From positions 248,001-312,000 of the forward strand of contig NZ_LVWJ02000019.1 in the NCBI RefSeq assembly GCF_001625015.1: a stretch of 64,000 nt of DNA. The letters are read 5' to 3'. The translations under genes and the position numbers were made by a program. The notes under the pieces are model-generated. The model was given only the letters and a program-made list of their open reading frames with translations. It made no database searches and was not told where the DNA came from. This DNA comes from Lewinella sp. 4G2 (GTDB taxonomy: Bacteria > Bacteroidota > Bacteroidia > Chitinophagales > Saprospiraceae). Shown here one piece after another: positions 25,734 through 34,553 of the stretch. Within the stretch, counting starts at the first letter, position 1. Every line of letters begins with the position of its first letter.

Positions 25734-25914
25734 CAAAAACGCTACGCGTTTTTGATATGCGATTGGCGATTTGCTTCGCAGTACTTCGTGCTCTCGATAA
25801 GTGATTTTTGATTTCCCGCACGGCACTCGTGGGCTTCGCCCTACTCGGTAGTGCTTTCTATGCGAGATAAGTCAGTCCTCAAAAATCACCTATCTAATAT
25901 CACATATCTTTCCA
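25734..25914. repeat. spacer between tandem tRNA-Glu genes, with palindromic repeat
   Basis: The spacer shares its opening (AAAACGCT...GCGTTTT), a central CGGCACTCGTG...CTACTCGGTA segment and the ending GTCAGTCCTCAAA...ATCACCTATC with the sequence after the second tRNA (25987-26146). The tRNA and its spacer were therefore duplicated as one unit. It also contains GATATGCGAT words of the palindromic family at 51.6 and 52.5 kb. Confidence 0.65.
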
Positions 25915-25986
25915 GGCCCGTTCGTCTATCGGTTAGGACGCCAGGTTTTCATCCTGGTAAGAGGGGTTCGATTCCCCTACGGGCTA
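25915..25986 (+). tRNA. tRNA-Glu (anticodon TTC), copy 2
   Basis: This is identical over 72 nt to the first copy. It is followed by a diverged copy of the same spacer and then a strong terminator, so both are probably made from one precursor. Confidence 0.95.
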
Positions 25987-26146
25987 CAAAACGCTTTGCG
26001 TTTTGATATGTGATTCTCGATATTAGAGTCTCGATTCTTGATTTCTCGGCTGGCACTCGTGCGGCTGCGCCGCTACTCGGTAATGTGTTACTACGTTGCA
26101 CTACGAAGTAGCTGTTTAGAAAATCAGTCCTCAAATATCACCTATC

Positions 26147-26182
26147 AAAAGGCCCTTCATCGTATGGTGGAGGGCCTTTTTT
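26147..26182 (+). terminator. intrinsic terminator of the tRNA-Glu unit
   Basis: AAAAGGCCCT (26147-26156) pairs with AGGGCCTTTT (26171-26180) around a 14-base loop and runs into a T tract. Confidence 0.85.
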
Positions 26183-26202
26183 GTGTCCTCTGGTGATAGT
26201 TA

Positions 26203-26234
26203 TTGTTAAATTAACACTAAGTACCCTATTTTTG
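26203..26234 (+). promoter_or_regulatory. gap promoter, Bacteroidota type
   Basis: TTG (26203-26205), a 21-bp spacer and TATTTTTG (26227-26234) match the consensus. The leader to the ATG at 26377 is about 140 nt and contains a GGATAAT/ATTATCC inverted pair (26246-26252 and 26283-26289). Confidence 0.65.
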
Positions 26235-26376
26235 GGGCCTCAATTGGATAATGGCGGGCTTGGAAGCCAACTTCGCTTCTGAATTATCCGTTATCCTTCT
26301 TTACGGCCGCCGGTGAATTTTGCTGGGTAGATCTCAGTTCGGCAGCCTTTACGCTATTAAATATCCCCACACAACC

Positions 26377-27369
26377 ATGGCAAGAATTGCTATTAACGGC
26401 TTTGGCCGTATCGGACGTATCACCCTTCGTAACCTACTCGAAAAAGGCCTCGACGTTGTTGCCGTCAACGACCTGACGGACAACGCTACCCTGGCTCACC
26501 TTTTCAAGTACGATAGCGTACAGGGCAACTACCCCGGCGAAGTAAAGGCGGATGACGATTACATCTACATCGACGGTAAAAAGATCGATGCCCTAAGCCA
26601 GCCCGACCCGAGCAAACTGCCCTGGGGCGACCTTAACGTTGACGTGGTACTCGAATGTACCGGCCGTTTCCGCGACCAGGACAAGGCGCAACTGCACATC
26701 GATGCTGGTTGTAAGAAAGTACTCATCTCCGCGCCTGCGGGCAAGGGGGACGTTGCTACCGTAGTCCTCGGTGTAAACGAAGAGGTACTCGATGCCGACA
26801 CCAAAATCTACTCCAACGCGAGTTGTACGACCAACTGTCTGGCTCCTCTCGTAAAGGTTCTCGACGACGCCTTTGGCGTTGAGCATGGCCTCATCACCAC
26901 CGTACACGCCTACACGGCCGACCAGAACATACAGGACGGCCCGCACAAGGACCTCCGCCGTGCACGTGCTGCAGCGGTGAACATCATTCCTACCAGCACC
27001 GGTGCCGCTAAGGCGGTAGGTCTGGTACTCCCCCACCTCAACGGTAAGTTGGATGGTGGCGCCATGCGCGTCCCCGTTCCTACCGGCTCACTGACGGACC
27101 TGAGCGTCGTTCTCAAGAAAGAGGCCAGCGTAGAAGAAATCAACGCAGCCTACAAAGCAGCGGCGGAAGGCCCAATGAAGGGCATTCTTGACTACGTAAC
27201 TGACCCTTACGTGTCTTCTGACATCGTAGGTAGCAAGTTTTCCAGCCTTTACGACGAAGGCCAGACCAAGGTGATTGGTAAGCTCGTCAAAGTAGTGAGC
27301 TGGTACGACAACGAAGCTGGCTACTCCGCCCGCCTCGCTGATCTGTGCGAGCGCATCGCTGCTATGTAA
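26377..27369 (+). CDS. gap: type I glyceraldehyde-3-phosphate dehydrogenase
   Basis: The protein has 330 residues from the ATG at 26377 ([14 protein letters not shown]). The NAD-binding GFGRIGR, the catalytic cysteine motif SNASCTTNC (about residue 150), [20 protein letters not shown] and WYDNEAGYS are all intact. It catalyses the phosphorylating step of glycolysis and gluconeogenesis. It is followed by its own terminator and then pgk, the next enzyme in the pathway. Confidence 0.97.
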   Translation: MARIAINGFGRIGRITLRNLLEKGLDVVAVNDLTDNATLAHLFKYDSVQGNYPGEVKADDDYIYIDGKKIDALSQPDPSKLPWGDLNVDVVLECTGRFRDQDKAQLHIDAGCKKVLISAPAGKGDVATVVLGVNEEVLDADTKIYSNASCTTNCLAPLVKVLDDAFGVEHGLITTVHAYTADQNIQDGPHKDLRRARAAAVNIIPTSTGAAKAVGLVLPHLNGKLDGGAMRVPVPTGSLTDLSVVLKKEASVEEINAAYKAAAEGPMKGILDYVTDPYVSSDIVGSKFSSLYDEGQTKVIGKLVKVVSWYDNEAGYSARLADLCERIAAM

Positions 27370-27403
27370 TTTAGCCGGGAACATCCACCCGACTTCATCC
27401 CTT

Positions 27404-27448
27404 ACAATGTACAGTCCGCCCTGGCGTGGGCTGTACATTGTACTTTTA
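27404..27448 (+). terminator. terminator between gap and pgk
   Basis: ACAATGTACAG (27404-27414) pairs with CTGTACATTGT (27431-27441), with a further GC-rich stem inside, and is followed by ACTTTTAA. It separates gap from pgk, perhaps only partly. Confidence 0.7.
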
Positions 27449-27557
27449 ACTCCTCCCAAAATTGCGATCCGTACCGCGTTGGTAATTGGACGCTCGTGCG
27501 TGCGGTCAGCTGACTTGAATTCATAGCTGATGCCTCGTACGCCCCAAAACATAAAAA

Positions 27558-28775
27558 ATGGCTTCCCTTAAAGACCTAGACGTATCCGGCAAGAAAGTAC
27601 TCGTGCGCGTAGATTTTAACGTACCGCTCGACGAAGACAAGAACGTTACGGACGATACCCGAATCGCCCGCGCAGCACCAACGATTAGTTACCTGTTGGA
27701 GCAGGGAGCCGCCGTGATTCTGATGAGCCACCTCGGCCGCCCCCAGAAGGAAAAGCTCGATGATGGAACGATCAACTACGACAAGTTCAGTTTGGCGCCG
27801 GTCGTCACGACCCTGGAGGACCACGTTGGTTGTCAGGTGACTTTCGTCAACGATACCATTGGTGATAAAGCTAAGGAAGCCGTTGCCGCGCTGGAACCCG
27901 GACAGATCCTTCTCCTGGAAAATACTCGCTTCTACAGCGGAGAAGAGAAAGGCGATGAAGACCTCGCTAAGTCCCTATCCGAACTGGCCGACGTGTACGT
28001 GAATGATGCCTTCGGAGCCGCCCACCGGTCCCACGCCTCCACGGCTACGGTGGCGAAATTCTTCGGCCAGGATGCCAAAGCGTTTGGCTTCCTGATGGAG
28101 GCCGAAGTTGAAGGCGCCCAGAAACTGCTCGTAGACCCCGCCCGCCCCGTAACGGCCATCGTCGGCGGTGCCAAGGTGAGTGACAAGATCCTGCTGTTAG
28201 AAAAACTGTTGGACTTCGCCGATAACATCATCATCGGTGGTGCAATGGCTTACACCTTCAGCCTCGCCCAGGGCGGCAAAGTAGGCATGTCTTTAGTTGA
28301 AAAAGACAAAACCGACAACGCGCTGGACCTCCTCAAAAAAGCGGAAGCCAACGGTACCAAAATCTACCTGCCAGTAGATACGAACGTGGGCAAAGAGTTC
28401 TCTAACGAGACGCCCAGCAAGATCGTTAAGGCCGGTGAGATTGGCGATGAGTGGGAAGGCCTGGATATTGGCCCCGAAAGCATGCAAAACTTCAGTGAAG
28501 TGATTGCAGATAGTAAGTCCATTCTCTGGAACGGCCCAATGGGGGTCTTTGAAATGAGCAATTTCGCGAAGGGGACGAATGCAGTTGCTAACGCAGTCGC
28601 AAAGGCTACCCAGGAGAACGACGCTTATTCGCTGATTGGTGGAGGTGATTCCGTTTCCGCCATTAACCAAGCTGGCTTGGCGGACCAAGTAAGCTTCGTT
28701 TCAACCGGTGGTGGAGCCATGCTCGAATTACTGGAAGGCAAGGAATTGCCCGGTATCGCTGCCATCAAAAACTAG
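27558..28775 (+). CDS. pgk: phosphoglycerate kinase
   Basis: The protein has 405 residues. Family motifs are VLVRVDFNVPLD at the N-terminus, SHLGRPQ, LLLENTRFYSGEEK, DVYVNDAFGAAHRSHAST and the C-terminal nucleotide loop GGGDSVSAI with STGGGAMLELLEGK. It makes ATP from 1,3-bisphosphoglycerate. Placement after gap is typical. An A-rich stretch (ACATAAAAA) precedes the ATG, as is common in Bacteroidota. Confidence 0.97.
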   Translation: MASLKDLDVSGKKVLVRVDFNVPLDEDKNVTDDTRIARAAPTISYLLEQGAAVILMSHLGRPQKEKLDDGTINYDKFSLAPVVTTLEDHVGCQVTFVNDTIGDKAKEAVAALEPGQILLLENTRFYSGEEKGDEDLAKSLSELADVYVNDAFGAAHRSHASTATVAKFFGQDAKAFGFLMEAEVEGAQKLLVDPARPVTAIVGGAKVSDKILLLEKLLDFADNIIIGGAMAYTFSLAQGGKVGMSLVEKDKTDNALDLLKKAEANGTKIYLPVDTNVGKEFSNETPSKIVKAGEIGDEWEGLDIGPESMQNFSEVIADSKSILWNGPMGVFEMSNFAKGTNAVANAVAKATQENDAYSLIGGGDSVSAINQAGLADQVSFVSTGGGAMLELLEGKELPGIAAIKN

Positions 28776-28798
28776 CGATCAATTAATAAACGAACTCG

Positions 28799-28836
28799 AA
28801 AGCCGGAGCCGACGCCACTGTCGCTCCGGCTTTTGT
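28799..28836 (+). terminator. intrinsic terminator of pgk
   Basis: AAAGCCGGAGC (28799-28809) pairs with GCTCCGGCTTT (28823-28833) and is followed by TGTATTTT. Confidence 0.8.
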
Positions 28837-28881
28837 ATTTTCAGACAATCATCCTTTTAACTTTCAGCGTGTTTATTAGGC

Positions 28882-31269
28882 ATGGAACTTGAAATCACCG
28901 TCGGCAAAGGAACACAGGAAGACAATAATCTGTCCTTCGATACGGCCGTTGCGCTGGATGAGTCCGCGCAACCCGGCATGTTTGCGAGCCCGTACTCATG
29001 TGTCCTGTGTCTGGACCTCCTCTTCAAAAAGGTGGAGGAACTGGTCGCTACCGGAGATGCCGGAACTCAGTTTCTGGGGAAGGAGGTCCTACGACGGGCT
29101 AAACAGGTGCCTGAGTTACGGGAGCCCATTGTGGATTTAAGCATCTTTGGCGAGCACAAGGAGACGATTGAAATGCTCATGCTCTTCATCATCCCCGCCG
29201 CTGAGAAGGAAACGGCATTGTTCAAGTTTAGCCGCCCCTTCACCTTTAACCCCGTTTACGTAAGCCCCGCCATGCAAAGGTTGCTGGCGGTGCAGGATGC
29301 CTGCTACTCCTTCACCGGAGAGATGAGTGCCGTGATGACGCGCCACCAGATCATGATTGGTGCCACTATATTGAAGACCTTTTATGACGTCGATATCAAC
29401 GTCATGCCTACGGCGATGCTGACCGTACCCGACCATCAGTCAGGCCTCCAGTTGTTCTTTAAGCCGGAGATGGTGGATGATTACGCTACGATCATACCTA
29501 AAGGACCGCTGCCAAAATTAAACCAGGCTGATATCAATCGGCTGCTGACCAACGTCAGTGACACCTCTCTCTGGCTGGAGCTTTTGCCGCCGGAAAAATT
29601 CGAATTTCACGGGGTTCATCTTACGCGGCTCTCCGAAGTAACGGAGGAGGAAGCACTCAGCCGGCTCAAACACCGATTGATCAGCCGCGATGCCATTCTG
29701 GACGTTGAGCGCGTCCGGGAACTGGCCAACCTCATTAGGATTCACTTCAAGAACCCAACCTTAAGTCTGGGGCTCTCCGCTGTCGATTATCCGCTGGACC
29801 GTGCGGTGGACCACGAGTACCGTATCCGCTTTAACATGCTGGCGGACTCCGTCGACCGGCTGACCGGAGACAACTTTAAGGGTAGCATCTACGAGCGTGC
29901 GTTTGAATCTCGGGAAGTGCTCGTCATTGAAGACCTGAGTAATCTGCAGTCCTCCGGAAGGTTGGAGCGTCTTCTCCTGCAGCAGGGTATTCGAAGTCTG
30001 CTGATCGCCCCTTTGCTGGACCAACAGCGCAACGTGATTGGAATGGTAGAGCTGGGCTGCCCGGAACCCTACGGGATCAATGCTTTCATGGAGCTTAAAT
30101 TCCGGGAAATTCGCGGCCTCTTCAGAACGGCCGTTGAGCGTAGTCGAGAGTATATCGACAACCGTATCGAAGCTATTATGCGGGAGCAATACACCAGTTT
30201 GCATTCCAGTGTAGAATGGAAGTTTACCGAAGCAGCCTTCGACGTATTGCAGCAGATCGATCAGGGTAAATCCCCCATTTCTCCTCCCATTGCGTTTAGT
30301 GACGTCTATCCCCTTTACGGGCAGGCGGATATTGTGGGGTCTAGCGCCATCAGAAATGCAGCCATCTACCAAGACCTGTTCGATAATATCCGGGAAGGTA
30401 GATTTTTCCTGGCCCGGGCGCTGGAGTTGATTGAATTCCCGCTTACTCAGCAGGTTATCCGAGCGATTGATCAACACCTACAGTTGCAGGTAGAAGACTT
30501 CAATAATGGCCACGAAATTCAGTTAGGTGAATTGATCCATACGCAGATATCTCCGTTGGTGAATCAACTCGGGCGGCAACACCCGGAGCTTAAGGCACTC
30601 AGCCACGCCTATTTTGAGAAGGTTGATCCGGAACTGGGCCTGTTTGCCCGCATCCGGACGGACTACGAAACCAGCGTTGGAAGAATCAACCGTGAATTAT
30701 CGGACTTCTTCACCGCTCGGGATCTGGCCGCGCAAGCCACCCTACCCCACTACTTTGAAAAGTACCGGACGGACGGCGTGGAATACGAGATCTACGCGGG
30801 GCAGAGTTTGCTCAAGTCCCAAGAATTCAGCGACGTTCACCTCCGCAACTTCCGGTTGTCGCAGTTGATTGATTTATCCGACGCCACCAGGTTAGTTGAC
30901 CGCATTTGCGAAGACCTCCCAATGCCACTGAGCACAGCTCAATTGATCTTCGCGTACACCTCACCCATTGACATCAAGTTCAGGATGGATGAGAAACGAT
31001 TTGACGTGGATGGCGACTACAACGTCCGCTACGAGATTCTGAAGAAGCGCATCGACAAAGCCACCATCCGCAAGGGGAAGGAACGGTTGACGCTGGCCAA
31101 TCACGTTTCTATCGTTTACCTCCACGATAAGGACCGCGAGGAGTACGAAGGCTACCTCAACTTCCTACAGCAAGCTGGATACGTAGATGGCGAGGTGGAG
31201 CATCTAACCCTCGATCCCCTGCAGTCCGTTACGGGTTTGCGGGCTTTACGCTTCAAGGTGAAGGTCTAA
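28882..31269 (+). CDS. large GAF-domain protein of unknown output
   Basis: The protein has 795 residues, cytoplasmic, with no signal or membrane segment. A GAF-like domain lies roughly at 280-420 (FNMLADSVDRLTGDNF, EVLVIEDLSNL, GIRSLLIAPLLDQQRNVIGM), followed by a long helical region. No histidine kinase, GGDEF, phosphatase or DNA-binding domain can be seen in the C-terminal 370 residues. Proteins of this size and build are widespread in Bacteroidota and annotated only as GAF proteins. It sits alone between the pgk terminator and the acyl-CoA dehydrogenase promoter. The ligand is unknown, and no chromophore cysteine was identified. Confidence 0.7.
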   Translation: MELEITVGKGTQEDNNLSFDTAVALDESAQPGMFASPYSCVLCLDLLFKKVEELVATGDAGTQFLGKEVLRRAKQVPELREPIVDLSIFGEHKETIEMLMLFIIPAAEKETALFKFSRPFTFNPVYVSPAMQRLLAVQDACYSFTGEMSAVMTRHQIMIGATILKTFYDVDINVMPTAMLTVPDHQSGLQLFFKPEMVDDYATIIPKGPLPKLNQADINRLLTNVSDTSLWLELLPPEKFEFHGVHLTRLSEVTEEEALSRLKHRLISRDAILDVERVRELANLIRIHFKNPTLSLGLSAVDYPLDRAVDHEYRIRFNMLADSVDRLTGDNFKGSIYERAFESREVLVIEDLSNLQSSGRLERLLLQQGIRSLLIAPLLDQQRNVIGMVELGCPEPYGINAFMELKFREIRGLFRTAVERSREYIDNRIEAIMREQYTSLHSSVEWKFTEAAFDVLQQIDQGKSPISPPIAFSDVYPLYGQADIVGSSAIRNAAIYQDLFDNIREGRFFLARALELIEFPLTQQVIRAIDQHLQLQVEDFNNGHEIQLGELIHTQISPLVNQLGRQHPELKALSHAYFEKVDPELGLFARIRTDYETSVGRINRELSDFFTARDLAAQATLPHYFEKYRTDGVEYEIYAGQSLLKSQEFSDVHLRNFRLSQLIDLSDATRLVDRICEDLPMPLSTAQLIFAYTSPIDIKFRMDEKRFDVDGDYNVRYEILKKRIDKATIRKGKERLTLANHVSIVYLHDKDREEYEGYLNFLQQAGYVDGEVEHLTLDPLQSVTGLRALRFKVKV

Positions 31270-31292
31270 GAGCTTGTCCGGCTAACAAGAAC

Positions 31293-31362
31293 TAGCGAAA
31301 ATTCGCTAAATCATTTGTGCGCGTCACTTGAGCAGCCTATCTTCGCTAGCGAATTTTCGCTA
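31293..31362 (+). promoter_or_regulatory. promoter of the acyl-CoA dehydrogenase gene flanked by a paired operator-like palindrome
   Basis: TTTG (31314-31317), a 20-bp spacer and TATCTTCG (31338-31345) form a near-consensus promoter. TAGCGAAAATTCGCTA (31293-31308) lies just upstream, and its exact reverse complement TAGCGAATTTTCGCTA (31347-31362) just downstream at the probable start point. This layout is typical of two repressor sites. The two words could instead pair as a stem-loop. Confidence 0.6.
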
Positions 31363-31374
31363 AAAGTAAAGATC

Positions 31375-33174
31375 ATGGCAGTAGTTGCAGAAAAAGTAAA
31401 CGTACTCAAGGGTGGCCAATTCCTCGTAGCCGATGCGCTGCCGGAGACCACGTTCACTCCTGAAGACTTCAACGAGGAGCAGTTGATGGTCCGCCAAATG
31501 GTGCGGGACTTCATTGATACCGAGATCATCCCCGTCCTCAATGAGATTGAGGACAAAAAGAATGGCCTTCCTCCCCTACTGCTGGATAAAATGGCAGATC
31601 TTGGCCTCCTGGGTAGCCACATGCCCGAAGAATACGGCGGCATGGAGATGGACACTAACACCAACACCCTGATCTGTGATGTGATGGGTGGTAGCTCTGG
31701 CTCCTTCACCGTGTCTTTCGCCGCTCACACCGGCATCGGTATGCTTCCTATTCTATACTACGGAAGCGAATCGCAAAAAGCCGAATGGCTCCCCCGCCTC
31801 ATTAACGGCGAATTGAAGGCCGCCTACTGCCTAACTGAACCTGGTTCCGGATCCGATGCGACCGCTGCGAAGACGACCGCCATTAAGGATGGTGACGAGT
31901 GGGTCCTGAATGGCCAAAAGATGTGGATCTCCAACGCTGGCTTTGCCGACGTATTCATCGTATTCGCTCAGGCGGATGGTGATAAGTTCACCGGCTTCAT
32001 CGTACCGAAAGGGCTCGAAGGTTTGACGCTTGGCGCCGAAGAAGATAAATTAGGTATCCACGGCAGTTCTACCCGCCAGGTCTTCTTTGAGGATGTCCGC
32101 ATTCCCGCTGATAACTTCCTTGGCGAAATTGGCCGCGGCCACTTGATTGCCTTCAACGTACTGAACGTTGGCCGCTTCAAGCTACACGCACTTAGCGTAG
32201 GCGGTGCCAAGCGCGCGCTGGGCGTTGGCATTAAGTACGCCAACGAAAGAGTACAATTCAAGCAGCCTATCGCAAATTTTGGGGCCATTAAGCACAAGAT
32301 CGCCGAAGCTGCTACCCAAATCTTTGCCAGCGAAAGCGCACTCTACCGCGTCAGCCAGCAGATTCAGGACATGAATAAGTCGCTGCAGGCAGACGGTAAA
32401 TCTTTCGCCGAAGCCAAGCGCCTCAGCGCCGAGGAGTATGCCATCGAGTGTGCGCTGCTGAAGTTTATCGGTTCCGAAATGCTGGACTACACCGTCGACG
32501 AAGTTCTCCAGATCCACGGAGGAATGGGCTACAGCGAAGAAACCCTTGCCCCTCGAATGTACCGGGATAGCCGCATCAACCGGATCTACGAAGGCACCAA
32601 CGAGATCAACCGCCTACTGAGCGTTGACATGCTCATGCGCCGCGCAATGAAGGGTGCTGTGGATATCGCCACCCCGGCGTGGAACGTCCAGAAAGAATTG
32701 GCCAAGCCCGCTGACACCTCAATCCCCGAAGGCCCGTACGGCGCGGAACTAAAAGCCGTCGCAGACTTCAAAAAACTGATCCTCATGGTTATGGGTGCCG
32801 CCGTGAAAGGGCAAATGGACGGCAAACTCAACCTGAAGGAAGAGCAGGAGATCCTGATGAATGTCTCCGATATGCTCGCCGACCTGTTGACGACCGAGTC
32901 CACCCTCTTGCGCATCCAGAAGAACTGCGACAACGGCACGGGCACCCAGCCTCAGGAAGTGTACGATGCGCTATTGCGGGTTCACTTCCACGATGCCAAC
33001 GGCAGAATGGCGAAGAATGCCCTTGACGCCATTGCCAGCTTCGTTGTAGGAGACCTGCTCGATACGTTCGTGAAGGGAATTCACCGCTTCACCCAGTACC
33101 CTCCCCGCAACGTGAAATCCCTCCGCCGTGTGATTGCCAACGACCTGATCAAAAAGAATGAATACGCTATTTAG
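31375..33174 (+). CDS. acyl-CoA dehydrogenase, long/very-long-chain type
   Basis: The protein has 599 residues from the ATG at 31375. The three-part ACAD fold (about 35-420) shows YCLTEPGSGSDA (FAD site), WISNAGFADVF, GIHGSSTRQVFFEDV, LQIHGGMGYSEE and RIYEGTNEINRLL, where the Glu of YEGT is the likely catalytic base. A further helical domain of about 150 residues follows, as in VLCAD/ACAD9-like enzymes. It oxidises fatty acyl-CoA in the first step of beta-oxidation, using FAD. It stands alone here without hydratase or thiolase genes. A paired palindrome at its promoter suggests fatty-acid-responsive repression. Confidence 0.93.
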   Translation: MAVVAEKVNVLKGGQFLVADALPETTFTPEDFNEEQLMVRQMVRDFIDTEIIPVLNEIEDKKNGLPPLLLDKMADLGLLGSHMPEEYGGMEMDTNTNTLICDVMGGSSGSFTVSFAAHTGIGMLPILYYGSESQKAEWLPRLINGELKAAYCLTEPGSGSDATAAKTTAIKDGDEWVLNGQKMWISNAGFADVFIVFAQADGDKFTGFIVPKGLEGLTLGAEEDKLGIHGSSTRQVFFEDVRIPADNFLGEIGRGHLIAFNVLNVGRFKLHALSVGGAKRALGVGIKYANERVQFKQPIANFGAIKHKIAEAATQIFASESALYRVSQQIQDMNKSLQADGKSFAEAKRLSAEEYAIECALLKFIGSEMLDYTVDEVLQIHGGMGYSEETLAPRMYRDSRINRIYEGTNEINRLLSVDMLMRRAMKGAVDIATPAWNVQKELAKPADTSIPEGPYGAELKAVADFKKLILMVMGAAVKGQMDGKLNLKEEQEILMNVSDMLADLLTTESTLLRIQKNCDNGTGTQPQEVYDALLRVHFHDANGRMAKNALDAIASFVVGDLLDTFVKGIHRFTQYPPRNVKSLRRVIANDLIKKNEYAI

Positions 33175-33229
33175 TAATTAACAAGAGAAATCAAGTTTTG
33201 TATTGTTTTAGACTTATTGGTATAAAGCA

Positions 33230-33270
33230 AAATCCCCCACTAGCTCAGGCCAGTGGGGGATTTCTTTATT
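33230..33270. terminator. bidirectional terminator between convergent genes
   Basis: AAATCCCCCACT (33230-33241) pairs with AGTGGGGGATTT (33252-33263), with T-rich sequence to the right and an A-rich run to the left. It serves the acyl-CoA dehydrogenase gene and possibly the minus-strand lipoprotein gene. Confidence 0.8.
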
Positions 33271-33288
33271 AAGTGAATTACCTCACCT

Positions 33289-34317
33289 TTAGTCATTATT
33301 CAACCATACGGAAGAGATACCGGGAAAATCGCCGGTAATGGTTGGAGCAACGTTACCTACGGCGCTTAATGGCCAAGCAAGAATGCGGCCACCACCGTTA
33401 GCTGCCTCCGCTACGAAGATGCGGTCACCATCTTCGTCGTAGGCCACATCAACGGGGTTACCGAGCGTGGTGGCGGAACCCGCGATGCGCGTGTATTCGC
33501 CAGCGGTGACCGTTCCGTCAGCAGAGGCCGTGGACCAGTCGCGGATAATAAATACTGCACCATCCGTATCGCTACCGGCATCACCAACGTCAGTAAGAAT
33601 CATCAGATCATCCTCACTCCAAAATTTGATGCCGTGGGTGCGTACGAGCCCATCAATTTTAGTGTAGGTGGTTGGGACGGCGGTTGAGTCATTCTCGAGA
33701 ATGAACACGTTGCCGAAAGTAGCAATGCTATCGGTATTATCCACCACGGCGAATAGCCGTCCTGAACCGTCAGCCTGTACTCCCCAAACATTGAAGGGTA
33801 CGTTCAGCGCGCGGTCTGAAGTCAGCGTTTCGTCGTCCGTTTTCTCGAAAATGACGAACTTATTCTGGTTGTCGTTTGCGTCGTTGCCGTCCTGAGCTAC
33901 CAGAAAAAGACGATCGCCAGCCTGCGCCAGGCCCCGCCCGTTGGTGAAGAAATTGGCTTCGGAAACGATGTTGATATTAACACCTTCGTCGTCGTTAATG
34001 TCGTCCAACACGTCTTCGTATTGTACTAGCGTATTGTTGGAACGGTCAACCTGGTAGAGAAGGCCTTCGCTTTCGTCGAAGTATATACCGTCAGCATTCA
34101 TACCGGCGGCGGCGAAGGTTTGGATGGTACGATTGTCGGAGTCACGGGTATCAAGAACGCCGACGATGCCTTCACCGTTAGAGGACATGAATAGAGTACC
34201 GTCATCATTAAAGTCGAATCCGAGAATGTCATCGTCATCCTCACAGGAAGAAAAGCTTACGAATGAGACAGCAAGAAGTAGCATCAGCGCACGGCTGAAG
34301 GGGAAAGAATTAATCAT
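33289..34317 (-). CDS. lipoprotein, predicted beta-propeller
   Basis: The protein has 342 residues. The signal LMLLLAVSFVSFSSCEDD contains a lipobox cysteine followed by acidic residues, a possible surface-export signal in Bacteroidota. The body is built of repeated short blocks such as GLLYQVDRSNNTLVQYED, GRLFAVVDNTDSIATFGNV and DRIFVAEAANGGGRILAW, which look like blades of a six- or seven-bladed propeller related to SMP-30/NHL-like proteins. No catalytic residues are recognised. It lies on the same strand after the hydrolase-like protein and TonB receptor genes and may belong to their uptake system, although a terminator separates them. Confidence 0.65.
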   Translation of the reverse strand: MINSFPFSRALMLLLAVSFVSFSSCEDDDDILGFDFNDDGTLFMSSNGEGIVGVLDTRDSDNRTIQTFAAAGMNADGIYFDESEGLLYQVDRSNNTLVQYEDVLDDINDDEGVNINIVSEANFFTNGRGLAQAGDRLFLVAQDGNDANDNQNKFVIFEKTDDETLTSDRALNVPFNVWGVQADGSGRLFAVVDNTDSIATFGNVFILENDSTAVPTTYTKIDGLVRTHGIKFWSEDDLMILTDVGDAGSDTDGAVFIIRDWSTASADGTVTAGEYTRIAGSATTLGNPVDVAYDEDGDRIFVAEAANGGGRILAWPLSAVGNVAPTITGDFPGISSVWLNND

Positions 34318-34482
34318 CTATGTTTTTGGTTTGGTTAGATGGGGAAAACAAATGACGAACACTCGCCATTTGCTCCATCAAGCGCAAAAACAGCTCCCCG
34401 TGTTCGCAAAGAGTGTCCTTTTCCTTTTTGCTAAACTATTTGATGCTACTGCAAAGAATTGGTTTTCAGGTAGTTTCACCTT

Positions 34483-34520
34483 AAAAAAAGCCCCCGCCGG
34501 ATTACATCCGACGGGGGCTT
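34483..34520 (-). terminator. intrinsic terminator of the hydrolase-like gene
   Basis: On the minus strand AAGCCCCCG and CGGGGGCTT pair (34489-34520), with an inner CGGAT/ATCCG stem and a seven-T run (34483-34489). Confidence 0.85.
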
Positions 34521-34553
34521 AGTTCTGATCTATTCAATCAGGTCATTGTGGCA

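Noticed and set aside
25949-26134. Minus-strand open frame across the second tRNA-Glu
   Set aside because: It reads antisense through a tRNA and a repeat spacer.
31269-31283. AAGAGCTTGTCCGG, resembling the MITE end
   Set aside because: Only one short end is present, with no inverted partner or TTTTTG continuation; it may be chance.
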